A stretch of 64,000 bases of DNA from NCBI GenBank assembly GCA_947311845.1, contig CAMZMU010000107.1, forward strand, positions 41,173,172-41,237,171. Reading direction: 5' to 3'. Positions within the stretch are counted from its first letter, which is position 1, and each line of letters begins with the position of its first letter. Made by a program: the position numbers and the translations under genes. The notes beneath the pieces were generated by a model. That model was not told the origin of the DNA. It saw only the letters and a program-made list of their open reading frames with translations, and searched no databases. Shown here one piece after another: positions 23,344 through 36,100 of the stretch. Source of the DNA: Poa pratensis (Eukaryota; Streptophyta; Magnoliopsida; Poales; Poaceae).

Positions 23344-25284
23344 TTAAATAGTATTCCATAATACCTTAATTACAAACAGCAACAGCAACAAGCCAATATA
23401 TAGAAGATGGTCACGCCTATGATAATTTGATACGGCAGGAGGCACCCGTCGCCCCTTCCACCTCTGCACCAATCTCACCTCGAGGATGCTTCCGTTAAAA
23501 ACCTGCATGCATGGAGAAAAATATATTCATCAGTCCTTATAATTTTTGGAAATTAATTGAGCACATGTGATGGATTAATCATCTATTTATTTAAGCAGCC
23601 ACATATATGCATGCACTAACCAGTCCATTAAGGGCAGCAAGAGCATCTGCAAGTTCCTCCACCATCGCAATAGTTACGAGCCCAACTTTCTTTGTCTTCC
23701 TCTTACGCATCACCTTAGCGTTGGACACATTTCCATGCTTGCTGAAGAATTGTTGCAGCTGGAAGTTGTCCACATTGTGTGGTAGGTTGCGCACAAACAC
23801 TTTGAAATACGGACTGAAACATTTTGGTTGAGGTCTCTCGATGTAAATTTTACTCCATGGAGTTGGAGCCGTATGCAGGTTCGTCTTCTTCCACCACTTT
23901 CGAGCCTCGAGCCTCTGAGTGATCTCCTGGTCCAACAAAAACAAGCTTATTTTCAGAGAGAGGATTTGTGCACCGCATAGATGGGCATATAAAACTTTGT
24001 GGATATACTGTAGGCTTGTAGGAGTTGAATGAATGATTTGGAATTAAAATACGTACTTTTTTTTTTGAGAAACACAGTACAACGCAGACTGTCGTTGCTA
24101 GGTGTGCAATAATATCGGAGTATATATATATATACCTGGATTGGAGAAATAGAGGGCTGCGGGAAGAGCCACGTGGACAGATCTCCTTGAGGCATCTGTT
24201 CCATAAACTTGGCCTTGTCGTGGACGAGGTCGTACCTGAAGACGTAGCACGGCTGATTTTTCTGGCTGGCCTCATAATCGTCGTAGACGAAATAGGCACA
24301 TCCGCCTCTCACAGCATCACCGCTTAGCCTCGAAGCGTCCACGGCGAAGCTGTTTGGCGACCCAAGGAATAAGACACGGTCGGCCAGGCTCTTGCCATCT
24401 TTCTTCACCCACCGGATCTTTCCCGGCTCCTCCTCTAGCGCGTGCACGGACACTGAGAGCGCGCGAACCAGGCCGGCAACATTGGCCTTCCCGCCGAACT
24501 TATCCGGGTAATCTGGGTTGGCGTGAACGGACACGCACATAAGCTCGCCGCGGGACTCCAGCAAGAAGTAGCACACGTAAAATTCTTGGTCCACTTCGCC
24601 GGGCATCGACGGCCTCGACACTGTCACCACGTCGTTGACGCCAACCTCGGCACTCAGTGTCACGACTGGACGGTCAAAAGTGATGTGGATCTTTCCCTGG
24701 TGATACGCGACGCAGAATTCTTCCGCATCGGCGGACCCGAACGTCCTGTCGAAGACCGTCCAGTCGGCATCGCCGGGACGCAGGAGGGCCGCCATGAACC
24801 TGGCGTTGTCGCCACAGTCAGAGATAGTGTAAAGAAGGACGGTGCCATCGCTGTAGACAATGCCGCAGGGAGAGCTCTTCCACCACCATCGGCCGGTGTC
24901 GTGCGGGAAGGGAGGTAGGTGGAGGGCGACGGCTCCGGTGAGAGGGTCCCGGAGGCTAGGGCTGGGCCGTGCGGCGAAATACCACACGGCTGTGCCGTCG
25001 GCGCTGGCCACCCACTCCCTAGGGCGGATGGAGAACGGCGGCAGCGCGCGGAAGCTCGTCCTGGAGAAGACGCTTCTCAGCTTGAGGAAGTACGGGTACA
25101 TCTTGTCCGGCGCGAGGAGCCACGGCAGGAACGACGTGGTCGTTGTTACGTGTGAGCTGCGCCATGGCTTGCAGACCGTGTGGAAGTGGACGTAGTCGGC
25201 GACGTCGTGCAGCCGGCCGGAGATCTCGCGGAGGACGTCCGACGGGAGGTCCGGCCACTGGGATCTAGACGACGGCGCGTTCAT
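23344..25284 (-). CDS. F-box/DUF295 protein fused to an RRM domain, three exons
   Basis: F-box proteins are substrate receptors of SCF ubiquitin ligases; RRM domains bind RNA. Exon 1 (25284-24136, 383 codons) starts MNAPSSRSQWPDLPSDVLRE and carries the F-box (ISGRLHDVADYVHFHTVCKP, WRS) and a DUF295 beta-rich domain ending STWLFPQPSISPIQ. A GTATAT donor follows. Exon 2 (23926-23621, 102 codons) contains KVFVRNLPHNVDNFQLQQFF, SKHGNVSNAKVM and VEELADALAALNGL, an RRM with both RNP-like strands, although its RNP1 is weak. Exon 3 (23502-23344) completes the RRM (VFNGSILEVRLVQRW) and ends in a hydrophobic tail (LLYIGLLLLLLFVIKVLW) before TAA. The predicted protein is 535-540 residues with no frameshift. 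All junctions are GT-AG and in phase. Exon 3 and the tail are my own splice model. Confidence 0.8.
24058..24092 (-). mobile_element. SINE 3'-end fragment in the F-box gene intron
   Basis: Ten T followed by GAGAAACACAGTACAACGCA is the reverse complement of the SINE end near 1055-1085 (GTACTGTGTTTCTC plus A-run). It lies in intron 1 of the F-box/RRM gene, on the gene's own sense strand. I could not find a clear target-site duplication. Confidence 0.6.
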
Positions 25285-25487
25285 GCTGATTGATTTCCTT
25301 CGGAGCTGCTATTGTTTTTCCCCTCGGTACACAAGTAGAGATATACACGTGCGTATAACCGTTTCGATTACGGTCTCGGTCTGGTACACATATTCGAATC
25401 GGTGAGCACCTATTGTCACATGTGGGCCTGTTTTTTCTTCCTCGAATTCTCCAGTCCGAGTCGATTCTAGCCCGAGTGCACTCACAC

Positions 25488-25630
25488 GATCGATCGATTG
25501 CAATCCATTATTTGAAAATCAAACCGTACTCTCACCGTCTCCTCGTGCTCCTATATATTGGATCGATCGTAATCCATTATTTGAAAGTCAAACCGTACTC
25601 TCACCGTCTCCTCGTGCTCCTATATATTGC
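25488..25630 (-). promoter_or_regulatory. Duplicated promoter-like module upstream of the F-box gene
   Basis: A unit of about 70 bp is present twice in tandem: CAATCCATTATTTGAAA, AACCGTACTCTCACCGTCTC, CTCGTGCTCCTATATATTG. Read on the gene's strand each unit begins CAATATATAGGAGCACGAGG, a possible TATA box 260-345 bp before the ATG. The second F-box copy has this module once (41799-41865). Promoter function is inference from the TATA-like run and position. Confidence 0.45.
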
Positions 25631-25683
25631 GGCATAAGGATGTACATTGGTAGAGAAGACGCATGTGTTCTTAGCCATCTACA

Positions 25684-25810
25684 TACTCCCTCCGTCCCAA
25701 AATAAGTGTCTCAAGTTTGCTAAAAAATGGATGTATCTAGACATGTTTCATGTATAGGTACATCCACTTTTGAACAAACTTAAGACACTTATTTTTGGAC
25801 GGAGGGAGTA
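25684..25810. mobile_element. Stowaway MITE in the F-box upstream region
   Basis: CTCCCTCCGTCCCAAAATAA (from 25686) and TTATTTTTGGACGGAGGGAG (to 25808) form near-perfect inverted ends of a 123-bp element. TA lies on both sides (25684-25685, 25809-25810). The duplicated upstream region at about 41880-41915 lacks it, confirming a separate insertion. Confidence 0.92.
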
Positions 25811-27420
25811 GTAAAATTATAAGTTATACAATGTAGTATCTTTTATTCTTATCTCTAATAATTAATATGAATTAATTATATTTTTGTGGAAAATCGTATT
25901 TTAAGTGAAAATAAATAATATAATGGTAAATTAGGCTTCTCTTATTTTGTAAGAGATCATCTCTTAGCTAGTACTGAACTCTGAACTCAGCTCGTATCTC
26001 GATCTCGCCCTCGCCCTGACCAGTATGGTTTGTCCTAAATGAACCTTTATCAAATGTTTCGCTGAATCTGATCCTTAGAAAAACTTTCACACAAGTCTGT
26101 GGTCTGGCACTCACACGAATACGCCGGTTAAACTTAAGTTTCTCGCACGCCATTTGCGTTGCCTGATTTTCCAGACGAGGCGCCAATTACAAAGGCTTTT
26201 TAGTAGTTAAGAGATGATATACGCATTAGAAATTGCCACCTATAACATGTTTCCATGATTTTCGTAGTTTCATTAGTTAAGTCAACAATCTTATGTTCCC
26301 TTACAATTTGCCTTGAATTTTTTCATTTGATAATTTATCTACAAAATTTCATTCTTGAACTTGAATAATTTCAAATTACACCCTGGCTAGCATGTTTTTT
26401 TGGTATGTATTTGGGGTATACTTAGATTTATATAGGTGGACACGTGATTGCGAATGCATGATTACAAGTCAATATAAAAGGAAAAATATTTCCCCTTGTT
26501 TAAACCAACTTAATCATTGCGGTGCCCTAACAAACAATGCATAAGCAAAAAAAATACTTTATGATCATTTAATTTTGGATTTAATTGCATAAAACTACCG
26601 GTTTGATGGGAAAATTATATTTAATTTATGAGGAAGGGTGTGGTATGCTGGCTGCGAGTCAGACGCCATTCTATGGAATTGAAGGTCGTTTAAATGGGGA
26701 GCTAGCCCGACTTCTAGATTCCCGTTACTCTATAGAAGTAAAATGAAGCGAACATAACTCGGCTTGTACCGTCTTCTGACGACGTTACTAAGTGTAGCTT
26801 TGACGTCGCGAGTCCAATTAGGTTGCGAGAGAATGTAAACGCAGCTACCCGGAGGCACTGTGGGTGTGACCCCGGACAGTAAGATGTTTATTACAAGACA
26901 AAATACAATAAAATATTTTCCAATTTTTTTTACTTTTTGTAAAAACAAATTATATGTTTCTTACATTGTTAAAAGTATTTTATTATCATTAGATGTTTCA
27001 TAGTACATTATCAATGATAGTATGTGAATCAAAAGCATCTACTATAAAATCATTTAGCAGCGAAAAATTCCGTTATAAATTTGAGCTAAATGGTGGAACA
27101 AGCAAATAATTGCTGCACATTTTCCATAACCAGATTATCTAAACAATTAACTATCATCATGCACAAATAAAGCATTTTAGTAGTCACTGTTGTGGCTCCA
27201 TGTTAAACTGACCAGAATATATATGTTTTGCCATCGCAAGTTTGGCGTCAAGGTAACCCGGCCATCTAGAGACACAACGAGACATAATCGATGCTAGGGT
27301 ATTTGTGTTGACTCAATTGCCGTTGACGCTTGGATTTGCTAGATCCTTGCCAGTAGGCACAACATGCATGTGAACAACTCAACACGAAGATAAGCAGAAA
27401 TTCAATTTGGCTCCTGGGAG
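25811..27420 (+). repeat. Upstream region of F-box copy 1, local repeat family
   Basis: Collinear with 41905-43520: CAGCTCGTATCTCGATCTCG, GGTTTGTCCTAAATGAACC, ACACCCTGGCTAGCATG, ATAAAAGGAAAAATATTT, GAGTCAGACGCCATTCTATG and AAACAATTAACTATCATC are shared in order. From about 26940 it is also related to the half-units in the 46-57 kb array. It contains no shared open frame. The copy breaks off near 27410. Confidence 0.8.
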
Positions 27421-27739
27421 CACATGCTCGTGGTATGTTCAAAAAAATAGAACAAATTGGAAACTTTTCAAAAAAATCCGAAAAAAATCATGCACGTACC
27501 TGACGATGTCACGCACGACTGTGTCAAATTTCGCACCAAAACGACATCGTATGCGTCCTGTGGAAAAATGACAAAAATTCTGTCAGATATGTGAGATCCA
27601 AAATTTTGAATTTTCTGTCACTGCAATTTTCAAGATTCTTCTAAAAATGCCACTTTTAGCCTTCGAAAAATGCCACCGTAGTGGCATTTTTCAAAGGATG
27701 AAAATTGCAGTGGCATTTCTCGATTTCGCATAAATTGCT

Positions 27740-28886
27740 TGATTTTACTTTGCACGAGTAGAGTAGGCATTGGGTGTCCATTGCAATACGAAGATATGAA
27801 GTGGGTCGGCGAACGCTGACGCGACTCCATCTCAGACGCGCAATTACCACTACTGTCTACTTATCTTTTCGTAGGCTTGGTGACGTTGGAGTGGTTTTTA
27901 GTAACCGGATATATGGATGACGATTCTTTGATTGGATCATGTTATATTCCTGTTAGCTCATCTTATCTGCATTGCTGGATGATTCTGTTCACGCAGATAA
28001 AAAAGGTGAAAGTTTGAAGATCTCTCTTCTGCATGCCTGCGCGTCAGCTAGCCCAAATGCAGGCGCCTTTTTGGATTGTAAAATAACAACGGAGAAATAA
28101 CTAGTACGGAGTACTTTGCAAGGGTTCTGAATATAGAAAGGTATGTGAACTATTATAGCCCAAATGAAACCAGAAATTCACTTTGGCACCCGGGTGCATA
28201 TGCACCCGGTAGTTCAAAAACATATTTCAAAATTAAAAAAAAAACTGAAAAAATTACCCGGATAGATCTTCATATTCTATTTATTTACAAAGTGGTTTCA
28301 CCGAAAACCGATATATTTTGTGCCTTGTGTAAAAATGACAAAAAAAAGTGTCGTGAAAAGCCTTATTTTAGCACCAAATTTCTTCTTTTCTGTACAAGCC
28401 GCAAAAGTGTCGGTTTTTCGTGAAACGACTTTGTGAACACATAACATGTTAAGACCTATGTGCGGACGTTTTTTTCTAAATTTTTTGACATTTCAAAATA
28501 TGTACAAAATGCATTTTAAATAAAGGGTGCATATGCACCCGGGAGACAAAACACCACTCCCGAAACCAATGAAACGAGCATAACATACTTTTGCTTTTTG
28601 AAAGCGGTTTAAGCTTCCATACATATTTATGCTACAAGAGTATGATACGGTACAACCCATGGACATCGCATCAAACGCTTGAACTTATGACAAGTCACCT
28701 TGACTGATCCGCCTCCGTTGTAGAATCCACCACAGTGTTCCGCTTTGAACTTTTCCAACTTACTGCGCCACATTTTCAAGTAAACATATAGTGTGATTGA
28801 GACTGAAGATTGTTAGGTATGTGACAAAGCTTGCATTGTTATAACCGTTTACAATGAGCTCTTCGTCGCCACCGTAAATGAGGAAC
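27740..28886 (+). repeat. Local repeat beta and gamma segments, copy 1
   Basis: 27775-28085 matches the beta segment (GACGCGACTCCATCTCAGAC, GATGACGATTCTTTGATTGG, GCTGGATGATTCTGTTCACG). 28558-28886 matches gamma (GAGCATAACATAC, ATGATACGGTACAACCCA, CGCCTCCGTTGTAGAAT, ATGAGCTCTTCGTCGCCACC). Between them about 28145-28555 is foreign. It is flanked by GCACCCGGGTGCATATGCACCC at 28181 and AGGGTGCATATGCACCCGG at 28524, long inverted-repeat-like ends, suggesting a small DNA element of about 380 bp. Gamma ends abruptly at 28886 where a Gypsy LTR begins. Confidence 0.7.
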
Positions 28887-30415
28887 TGATGCATGTAAAA
28901 TGCATACATGAACTTTGCACTATATTACTTGTATTTCAATCATATTTGCATCATATAAGGGTTATATCATGATTTTGGAAATATCTTAATGATTTCCTAT
29001 TTTTATGGAATTAACCCTGCACAGGCAGAAAACCTTATTTTCTTATTTTAATGTTTCAGGGACCCAAACGTCGTCCAAATCACCTGTAAATTTAGGAGCG
29101 TTATTTTTTGGAAGGAAGAATACTTGGGGGCAAAGGAAGCGAACAAACGGAGACCCGAGGCCCAAATGAGGTGGGCCCACGCGGCCACAGTACTTGGCCG
29201 CGTGGGACCCCCCATCTGGGGCCTCGACGCTCCGTTGCCGTTGATCTTTGCTCCACCGACTTCGTCTTGACATAAAAACGTCTATAAAAATAGTCCCCCG
29301 AGGAGTTTCGCGAGAGGCGGCGGAGAAACACAACAACCTATTTCGGGGGACAGAAGTCTCTATTCCGGTACCCTGCCGGGACAGGGAATTGCCCCCGGAG
29401 CCATCTCCATCGACTCCACCGCCATCTTCATCGCCGTTGCTGCCTCCCATGATGAGGAGGGAGTAGTTCTTCATCGGGGCTGAGGGATCTACCGGTAGCT
29501 ATGTGGTTCATCTCTCTCTCTCTCTCATGGTGTGATCTTTATGTGATCATGAGCTTTGTAATCTAGCTGGATCCATGGATATTACTCTTCGTTATCTTAT
29601 GAATTATGCTACTTGAATGGTTTTATTAATGTAATTTCCGGAGTCACCTTTGTCCCATGGTGCGAAGTTGACAGTGTGCGCACCGTGTGTGACTCTTAGG
29701 CTAAAGATTACATGAATACTTATCATGAGTTATTCTTGTGTTGGATGTCACTATAAAATTGTGGTGTTTGTTTAGTACTATTTTGGGGCGCTCATAGTGA
29801 CTTTGGGTTCTCTAGATGTGGAAGACAGACTTTAAGGTGTGCTTTTGTAGCCCTACACGATGGTCTTGGTGTTCTATGATATTGTGGTGTTTGTTCACTC
29901 AGACTTTAAGGTGTGCTCTTGTAGCCCTACGCAGTAGATTGATATTTCTATCCAACGGGAGAATAGTTCAAAGTAGCATAGTGAAGAGGAAATATCTATG
30001 TATTCAATTAGATTATTATTGTTGAGAGTGTCCACTAGTGAAAGCATGATCCCTAGGCCTTATTTCCAAGCATTGAAACACCATTTGCCCTCATTTTGTC
30101 TCATGTTTGCTTGCTGCCATTTTATTTCAGATTGCAATTATCACCTATAATCACCCATATTACTTGTATTTCACTATCTCTTCGCCGAACTAGTGCACCT
30201 ATACACCTGACAAGTGTATTGGGTGTGTTGGAGACACAAGAGACTTCTTGTATTTTAATTGCAGTATTACTTGAGAGGGTTATCTTTGACCTATACCTCC
30301 CCGAGTTCGATAAACCTTGGGTTATTCACTTAAGGGAAACTTGCTGCTGTTCTACAAACCTCTGCACTTGGAGGCCCAACACTGTTGACGAGGTGTACCC
30401 TCATCAAATCCCATG
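28887..30415 (+). mobile_element. Gypsy-type LTR, solo or truncated
   Basis: Begins TGATGCATGTAAAATGCATA and shares the LTR motifs of the element at 59527-61114 read in reverse: TCATGATGAGGAGGGAGTA-like sequence, CTCATGGTGTGATCTTTATG, TTGGGTGTGTTGGAGACAC, TTCACTTAAGGGAAACTTGC and GGCCCAACACTGTTGAC. It contains a TC microsatellite (29513-29528). The right end is about CCCTCATCA at 30406. I find no target-site duplication, so both edges may be truncated. The 143-codon - strand frame in it is LTR sequence, not a gene. Confidence 0.65.
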
Positions 30416-31632
30416 GTTAAGGACCTAGGGTTGAGATTATGGGGAGAGAACGTGGTAGTACTGGTAGTTTCGTCGGCTGACAAGCAGAGGCAAAGATTTA
30501 CCCAGGTTCAGGCCCCTCGGGTGGAGGTAAAGACCCTACTTCCTGCTTGTTTGTTATTGATCGTGTGAGATTATGGGGTTACAAGGTGGCTCCGGCGAGA
30601 TGTCGATCTCGCAAGAGCTTTGGTGGTTCGAGTATGGCTTGGTCCTAGATCGGCACCCCTCCCAGCCTTTAAATAGGCCGGGTCTCGGGAGTTTGTAACC
30701 GACCTAGTTTACACGTAAGGAAAGTCTAAACTGACTATGCCTATGTCTAATCTTGGAGGGTACTCCATCTTCTTGGGCCTCTTGCCTTGGGCTTCGAGTA
30801 GTCTCTTCGCTATTGGGCCTTTAGTCGTCACGTGCACCAGGTACCCTCATGGTAGGGTACCCGAGATGTATACCCATGTCAGTAGCCCCGGAGTACTTGG
30901 CTGACTCGAAGAATCGGGCTTGGACTCTTTCGTAAGTGCACGTCATATGCTTTGTATTCTGTATGTATAATTTGGAATTCCTGTATGAGTAGCACATGTT
31001 TGGCTATGTCGAGTATCTCATCGACTGTGATTTCTGTTTATGATGACCAAGTGATAATAGCTTAGCAGGCCCAGTACACTCGACGGATCGGGACTGGTTA
31101 ACTACACATTCGGGCAAAACCTTACTAGCTTTCAATCAAACTCGAGTCCCCGGACTCGAATCTAGAACAAACTGGTCAGATTCGACTAGGCCGTTGAGGT
31201 CTTACTGAGTTGATCTGCAGTATAACTTTGAACTTTACCCAACGCGTCTGTCGGAATTTTTCATCATGTCTGCTGACACGGAAAGCATAAGGATTGACGT
31301 TGCTGGAACGATCCTTAGCCCAGCTCGAAAGTTCGGCGGGTCTTACCTTTGCACTATGCGTGCAGCATCCGAGGTATTTGCGACGGACGCAACTCGAGAA
31401 TGTTTCGAGTATGTTTTTTGAACTTTGTTGGACGAGTCATGTCCTTTGTCGACTGATATTTGCTGTTATGCTATCGGGTGCACGACGGCGCTCCCGATGA
31501 GAGTAGCCCCCGAGATTGTGCTTTATTGCTTTGCAATGGAGGATAATCTCAAAATCCTCTTACTCTGCATATGTTAATAGAAGAAATTTGTGCCATAATT
31601 CTATCGGGTGCACGACAGTGCTCCCGATGGGA
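30416..31632 (+). mobile_element. Unidentified LTR-retrotransposon sequence hosting later insertions
   Basis: Contains a promoter-like LTR segment (TTTAAATAGGCC at 30668; ACCCAGGTTCAGGCCCCTCG near 30500) and the repeated phrase TATCGGGTGCACGAC, GTGCTCCCGATGGGAGTAGC (two diverged copies, 31472-31510 and 31602-31637). The phrase GTAGCCCCCGAGATTGTGCT (31503) recurs across the LARD at 38135. No gag or pol frame found. Confidence 0.45.
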
Positions 31633-31637
31633 GTAGC

Positions 31638-33130
31638 TGATATGTCCAAAACGTATCTATAATTTTTGATTGTTTCATGCCATTTTTATGCTTTTAGCAC
31701 TTGTTTTATATTAAGTTTATTATTTATTTGGACTAACCTACTAATAGTTGCAAAAGTGCACAATGTTCTTGTTTTACTCTTTGATGTGTAGAAATTATCA
31801 AGAATACAAGAGGAAACCTTGTTGTAGTCGAATTGGGACTTTCCTGAAATCTGTCTGAGAACTTTTTACGAAGATTGCCAGTTTGACCCTCGAAGATGAC
31901 GTTATATGGAGACCTGTCTGTTACGAAAGTTGTCACAATTTTCCATACGAAGATTTTAAGCCCGAGATCAGCCCAATCGGAGTTCGGACGCGGCCTGTAA
32001 GCCCGTTTTGGTGGAACCCTAAAAGGGGTGACGGAAATCCGAGAAGATATATAAAGGGAGGAAACCTAATTCGTGGAGGACTCCTCCACCCACGAATTTC
32101 AGCCACCAAAATCCACGTTTTTGCCTCCCCCATGGATCCCATCTCCATGGGGGAGGGCTCCCAAGAAGCCATGAAGGAGGGAGGCTAAGGGGCGGCGCTC
32201 CCCCATGATGCCGGCGGCGGGGAAGGAGTTCCCCGCGCCGCCGGCGCCGCCGCCCTGCGCTCCTCGCTGCCCTCTCCACCGTCTTCACCGCCATCTTCAT
32301 CACCATCTCCTCCTTGTATTCAGTGGTTCATCCTCCCATAAACCTCTGTACCGTCCTATGTAAACATGGTGTTTGATGCTATAATATTTATCCTATGACC
32401 TTTATCATGTTTATGTAGTTTATTTGTCTTTTGATTGCTTAATTGAATGCATGAGGTTCATTAGAGTTGTATGTCTATATGGTGCTGTCCTTTGGTGTCC
32501 ATTATATTTGTGCGCGCATGGATCAAACACCCTAGGGTTGGTAGTATTTGTAACGAAGCGGGGGAAGTTCTGCCGGAGTGACAGAAACCTGAGAACGCGA
32601 ACCGATTAGTTGCACGTATGGGAGTAAGAGGACCTTGAACTGAAGGCTATGGTTGGAGAAACCTTAATGCATTGTTAGTATTTGCGGATGCTTGCTAAAC
32701 AATCCAATCATATAGTACTTGTAATCCCAAATAGTGGAGTGCATGTATATTTAGCCTCTCCCACATAGAAAACTGCATCGAAGAAAATGAACCAAGTACC
32801 TTCACTAATTAATTTTGGACAAAGCCACCACAATTACCACCACTTTTCCACACTCATGGTACTGTTAGTATATGGTTACTTAGTGTACTTTATTGCTGCA
32901 GCACTAACATTTACTTTCTTGCATTTATTATCTCATAAAGCTATCTCTCATACCCGTATTGTAGTCTAGTATTATTTCCTAGATAAAGTAAACATTTGGT
33001 GTGCGTAGAGTTGTATTAGTGGTTGATAGAACTTGAGAGAATACTTATCCTACCTTTAGCTCCTCGTTGGGTTCGACACTCTTACTGATCGAAAAGGCTA
33101 CACGCGATCCCCTATACTTGTGGGTTATCA
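31638..33130 (+). repeat. 5' LTR of the LARD-like element
   Basis: Starts TGATATGTCCAAAACGTATC and ends TACTTGTGGGTTATCA. Includes GAAGATATATAAAGGGAGG (32041-32059), the likely TATA box. A 101-codon frame at 31883-32188 is conserved in both LTRs but is merely LTR sequence. Confidence 0.93.
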
Positions 33131-36100
33131 AGACCTTTTCTGGCGCCGTTGCCGGGGAGCCATAGCGTAGGTTAATGTTCTTGTGTGCACTTGTTTGGTT
33201 TATCTCTAAGTAGTTTTTATTTTCAGTATCAAGTTATTCTTTATCTTACTATGGATAGGGAATACGTGATTGGAAAGATGAGTAATGGTTAAATGGGGGT
33301 CGACCTTGAACACTTGTGTTCATGCCTATGAAACCAAAACAAATCTTTCCATGGAAGCTTTTCATTAAAAAATGTAAATATTGTGTATATACCTCTGTAC
33401 ATAAAAATAAAATGCTAATTATAGTCTTTAGTTAATTGAAAGTTGATAGTTTTACTTTGCTGTCCAGAAACAGATTTTCTGTGCTCCACCGTATTAAATG
33501 TTTAAAATCACCAGAACGTGATCTTGATCTGAAATTTCTTGAGTGCAAAGTGATGCTTATTAGCTTTCTTTCATTAGACTAACTTTTTCTGATTTAAGGT
33601 ACGTAGATAGGTCGAAAAATTCGATCTTTACTGACTGTTCTGTTTAGACAGATTTTGTGCTTCTCTGTAAATAAAATCGTGATAAATCTCAGAATAGTAT
33701 TTTGACTTGAAAATTTTTGTGCATAAACCTGAGATTATTATCTTTCTTTCATTAGACTAAAGTTTTTCGATTTGAGCTACTTAACTATCTCGTTGAATGC
33801 CATCTTTACGGACTGTTCAGTTTTGACAGATTTCTTTGTTTATTCAATATTGTACTTGGTGTTGTTAGTTTCATTAGTTTTTCGACGGACAACGGAAATC
33901 ATGAACACCTTAGTATATACAGTGGCTAATGTTGAGTAAAAATTATAAAACTTGTCAATGCTTGAACATGAGTGGATTTTATTTAATGAGTACTAACCCT
34001 ACTAATGAGTTTTGTGAAGTTTTATGTGGATGTAGCTTATAAGATCTAATCAATATGGTGATATGAGATGAATAAGAAGACGCAAGAGCTCAAGCTTGGG
34101 GATGTGTAGGTGCATCCCAAGAACATATTCAAGAAGATACAATCATCTAAGCTTGGGGATGCCCGAGTCATCCCCCTATTCATCAACTAACATGAGGTTG
34201 TCTCGTTCATACTCTATATTACCCGTCCACATGATATGTATTGTCTTAACTTGTATTATAATTGCTTTTATATGTCTTGGTTTTACCTTCTTTAGTTTTA
34301 TTAGGCTCCTTATTTGGTTTCGATTGCTTCTTTACTTTCACTTATAAATTCAAAATAACAAAAATATTTTCTTTTGTTTTGCTTCTTTGTTTGGTTCTTT
34401 ATTTTAATTTTATTTGGGTTTTACTTTTGATTTTTATTTAGAGTTTTCCTTGCTGTAGCTAGCATGTTTAGGTCTTGCTTAGCCTCTGGTTTCTTAGTTT
34501 ATCAAAAATAAAGTACCAAGTTTTATCCATTTAGCTTAGTTGATACATATGTAAAAAGTGATTTTCTGTTTTCGGTATCTACTGCTTATTGCGCGATTTT
34601 TCATATTTTACTGGAAGCTCTAAAAATCACGAAAAAATTACTGATGTTGTAGCACCTAATCCTCTGCATGTACAAAAATTGGCTAAAATTTCGGGCATGT
34701 TTAAGTGCACCTAAAAATTGCGTTTTCCAGCTGCTGTTTTTCTGGACAGATTCTGACTTTTGTTGCAAGAGTGGCCTCTTTTCGTTTTCATTTGATTTTT
34801 AATGGTTCTTACCTTTCATTTATAAGTTGGCCATTTAAGCAACCTTTCTGTAACTTAAAAACAAAATTTTATTTGGTTTAATAGTAGCACTTGGGAAATA
34901 TTATCTATTGTACTAATGTCTAACCGCAGAAAAGAATGGGAAAGTTTTTGTGTTGAAGTTTTTTCACAGAGAATGAAGGAACACCAAACTATGGAATATT
35001 GAAGAATTACCAAAGTCATAAGCTTGGGGATGTCCCCGCATCCCTCTTCATCAATAACCCCACGGTTTGCAAACCTTTAAACTTTGTTTTTTGAGCAACA
35101 TAGGAACTTAACTAAACTTGAAGCGGCTGTATTTTATTATCTATTTATCTTAGCATCAAACACCAGTTACATTAATAAGTGGATCATCACATATTTTATT
35201 TATCCTCTGTTTTCAATGTTTACTTGGTTAATGGATTACTTGTTGAAACTTAAAAATGATGTGTGAATAATACTGTTTAGTAGTTTATGTTTTCTTATGG
35301 TTAGTCTCAACTAGCTAATAGTGCATATTATGTTATTTTGATATCAACATGCATTGTCCTGTTCATAAGATGGTATGGTATTGTGGTATCCTCCTCTGAA
35401 TAATTCACTTGAATCGACTTGGCACATGCTCACACATGTTATGACTGAAAAATAAAAGTCAATTAAGCCTTGATGATCTATTTTGCCTCAGAGTTTTAGT
35501 ATCGTTTTTATGCCTCCGTTAATTTTATTTTGTCGCAAGCATGATTATGACCGTTATCGCTCTCGTGGTTGTCGCTTCCCAGTCTATTGCTAGCCTTCAC
35601 TTGTACTGAGCGGGAATGCTGCTCGTGCATCCAAATCCTTAAAACCAAGTTATCCCAAAGAGTCCACCAAAAAATTCCTATGCATGGTATTTCAAGCCAT
35701 TCCAAGTAAATTTGCATGTGCTACCTTTAAAACCTTCAAAATATTTCTCTTTTTGTGTCAATGTTTACTAGCTCATGAGGAATTAGTGTGGTTATTCTTT
35801 ATTCTATTTGTCAAATGGACTTTTACACCTGGACTAGTGGCATATACATCCGCTTATCCAATAACTTGCAAAAAGAGCTGGCAACGGGGTGCCCAGTCCC
35901 AATTAATTACAACTTTAACCAATTAATTCTCTTCACACTTTTGCCCTGATTCATCAGTAAGCAATGACAAACAGTGAAATACCTGAATGTGTGTAAACCA
36001 AAGAGAAAGAGGGATGATCTGCCTTGCTGGTAGAAATAACGTCCTTCATGGGAGCCGCTCTTAAAAGTCCGTTTGACAGGTAGAATACTGTTCTCACCCG

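Noticed and set aside
28887..30415. Complete solo LTR with TSD
   Set aside because: No matching 5-bp repeat at GGAAC (left) and AATCC (right), so an intact solo LTR is not supported.
31883..32188. 101-codon frame conserved at 31883 and 36899
   Set aside because: Both lie at the same place in the two LTRs of one element, so conservation reflects LTR identity, not a gene.
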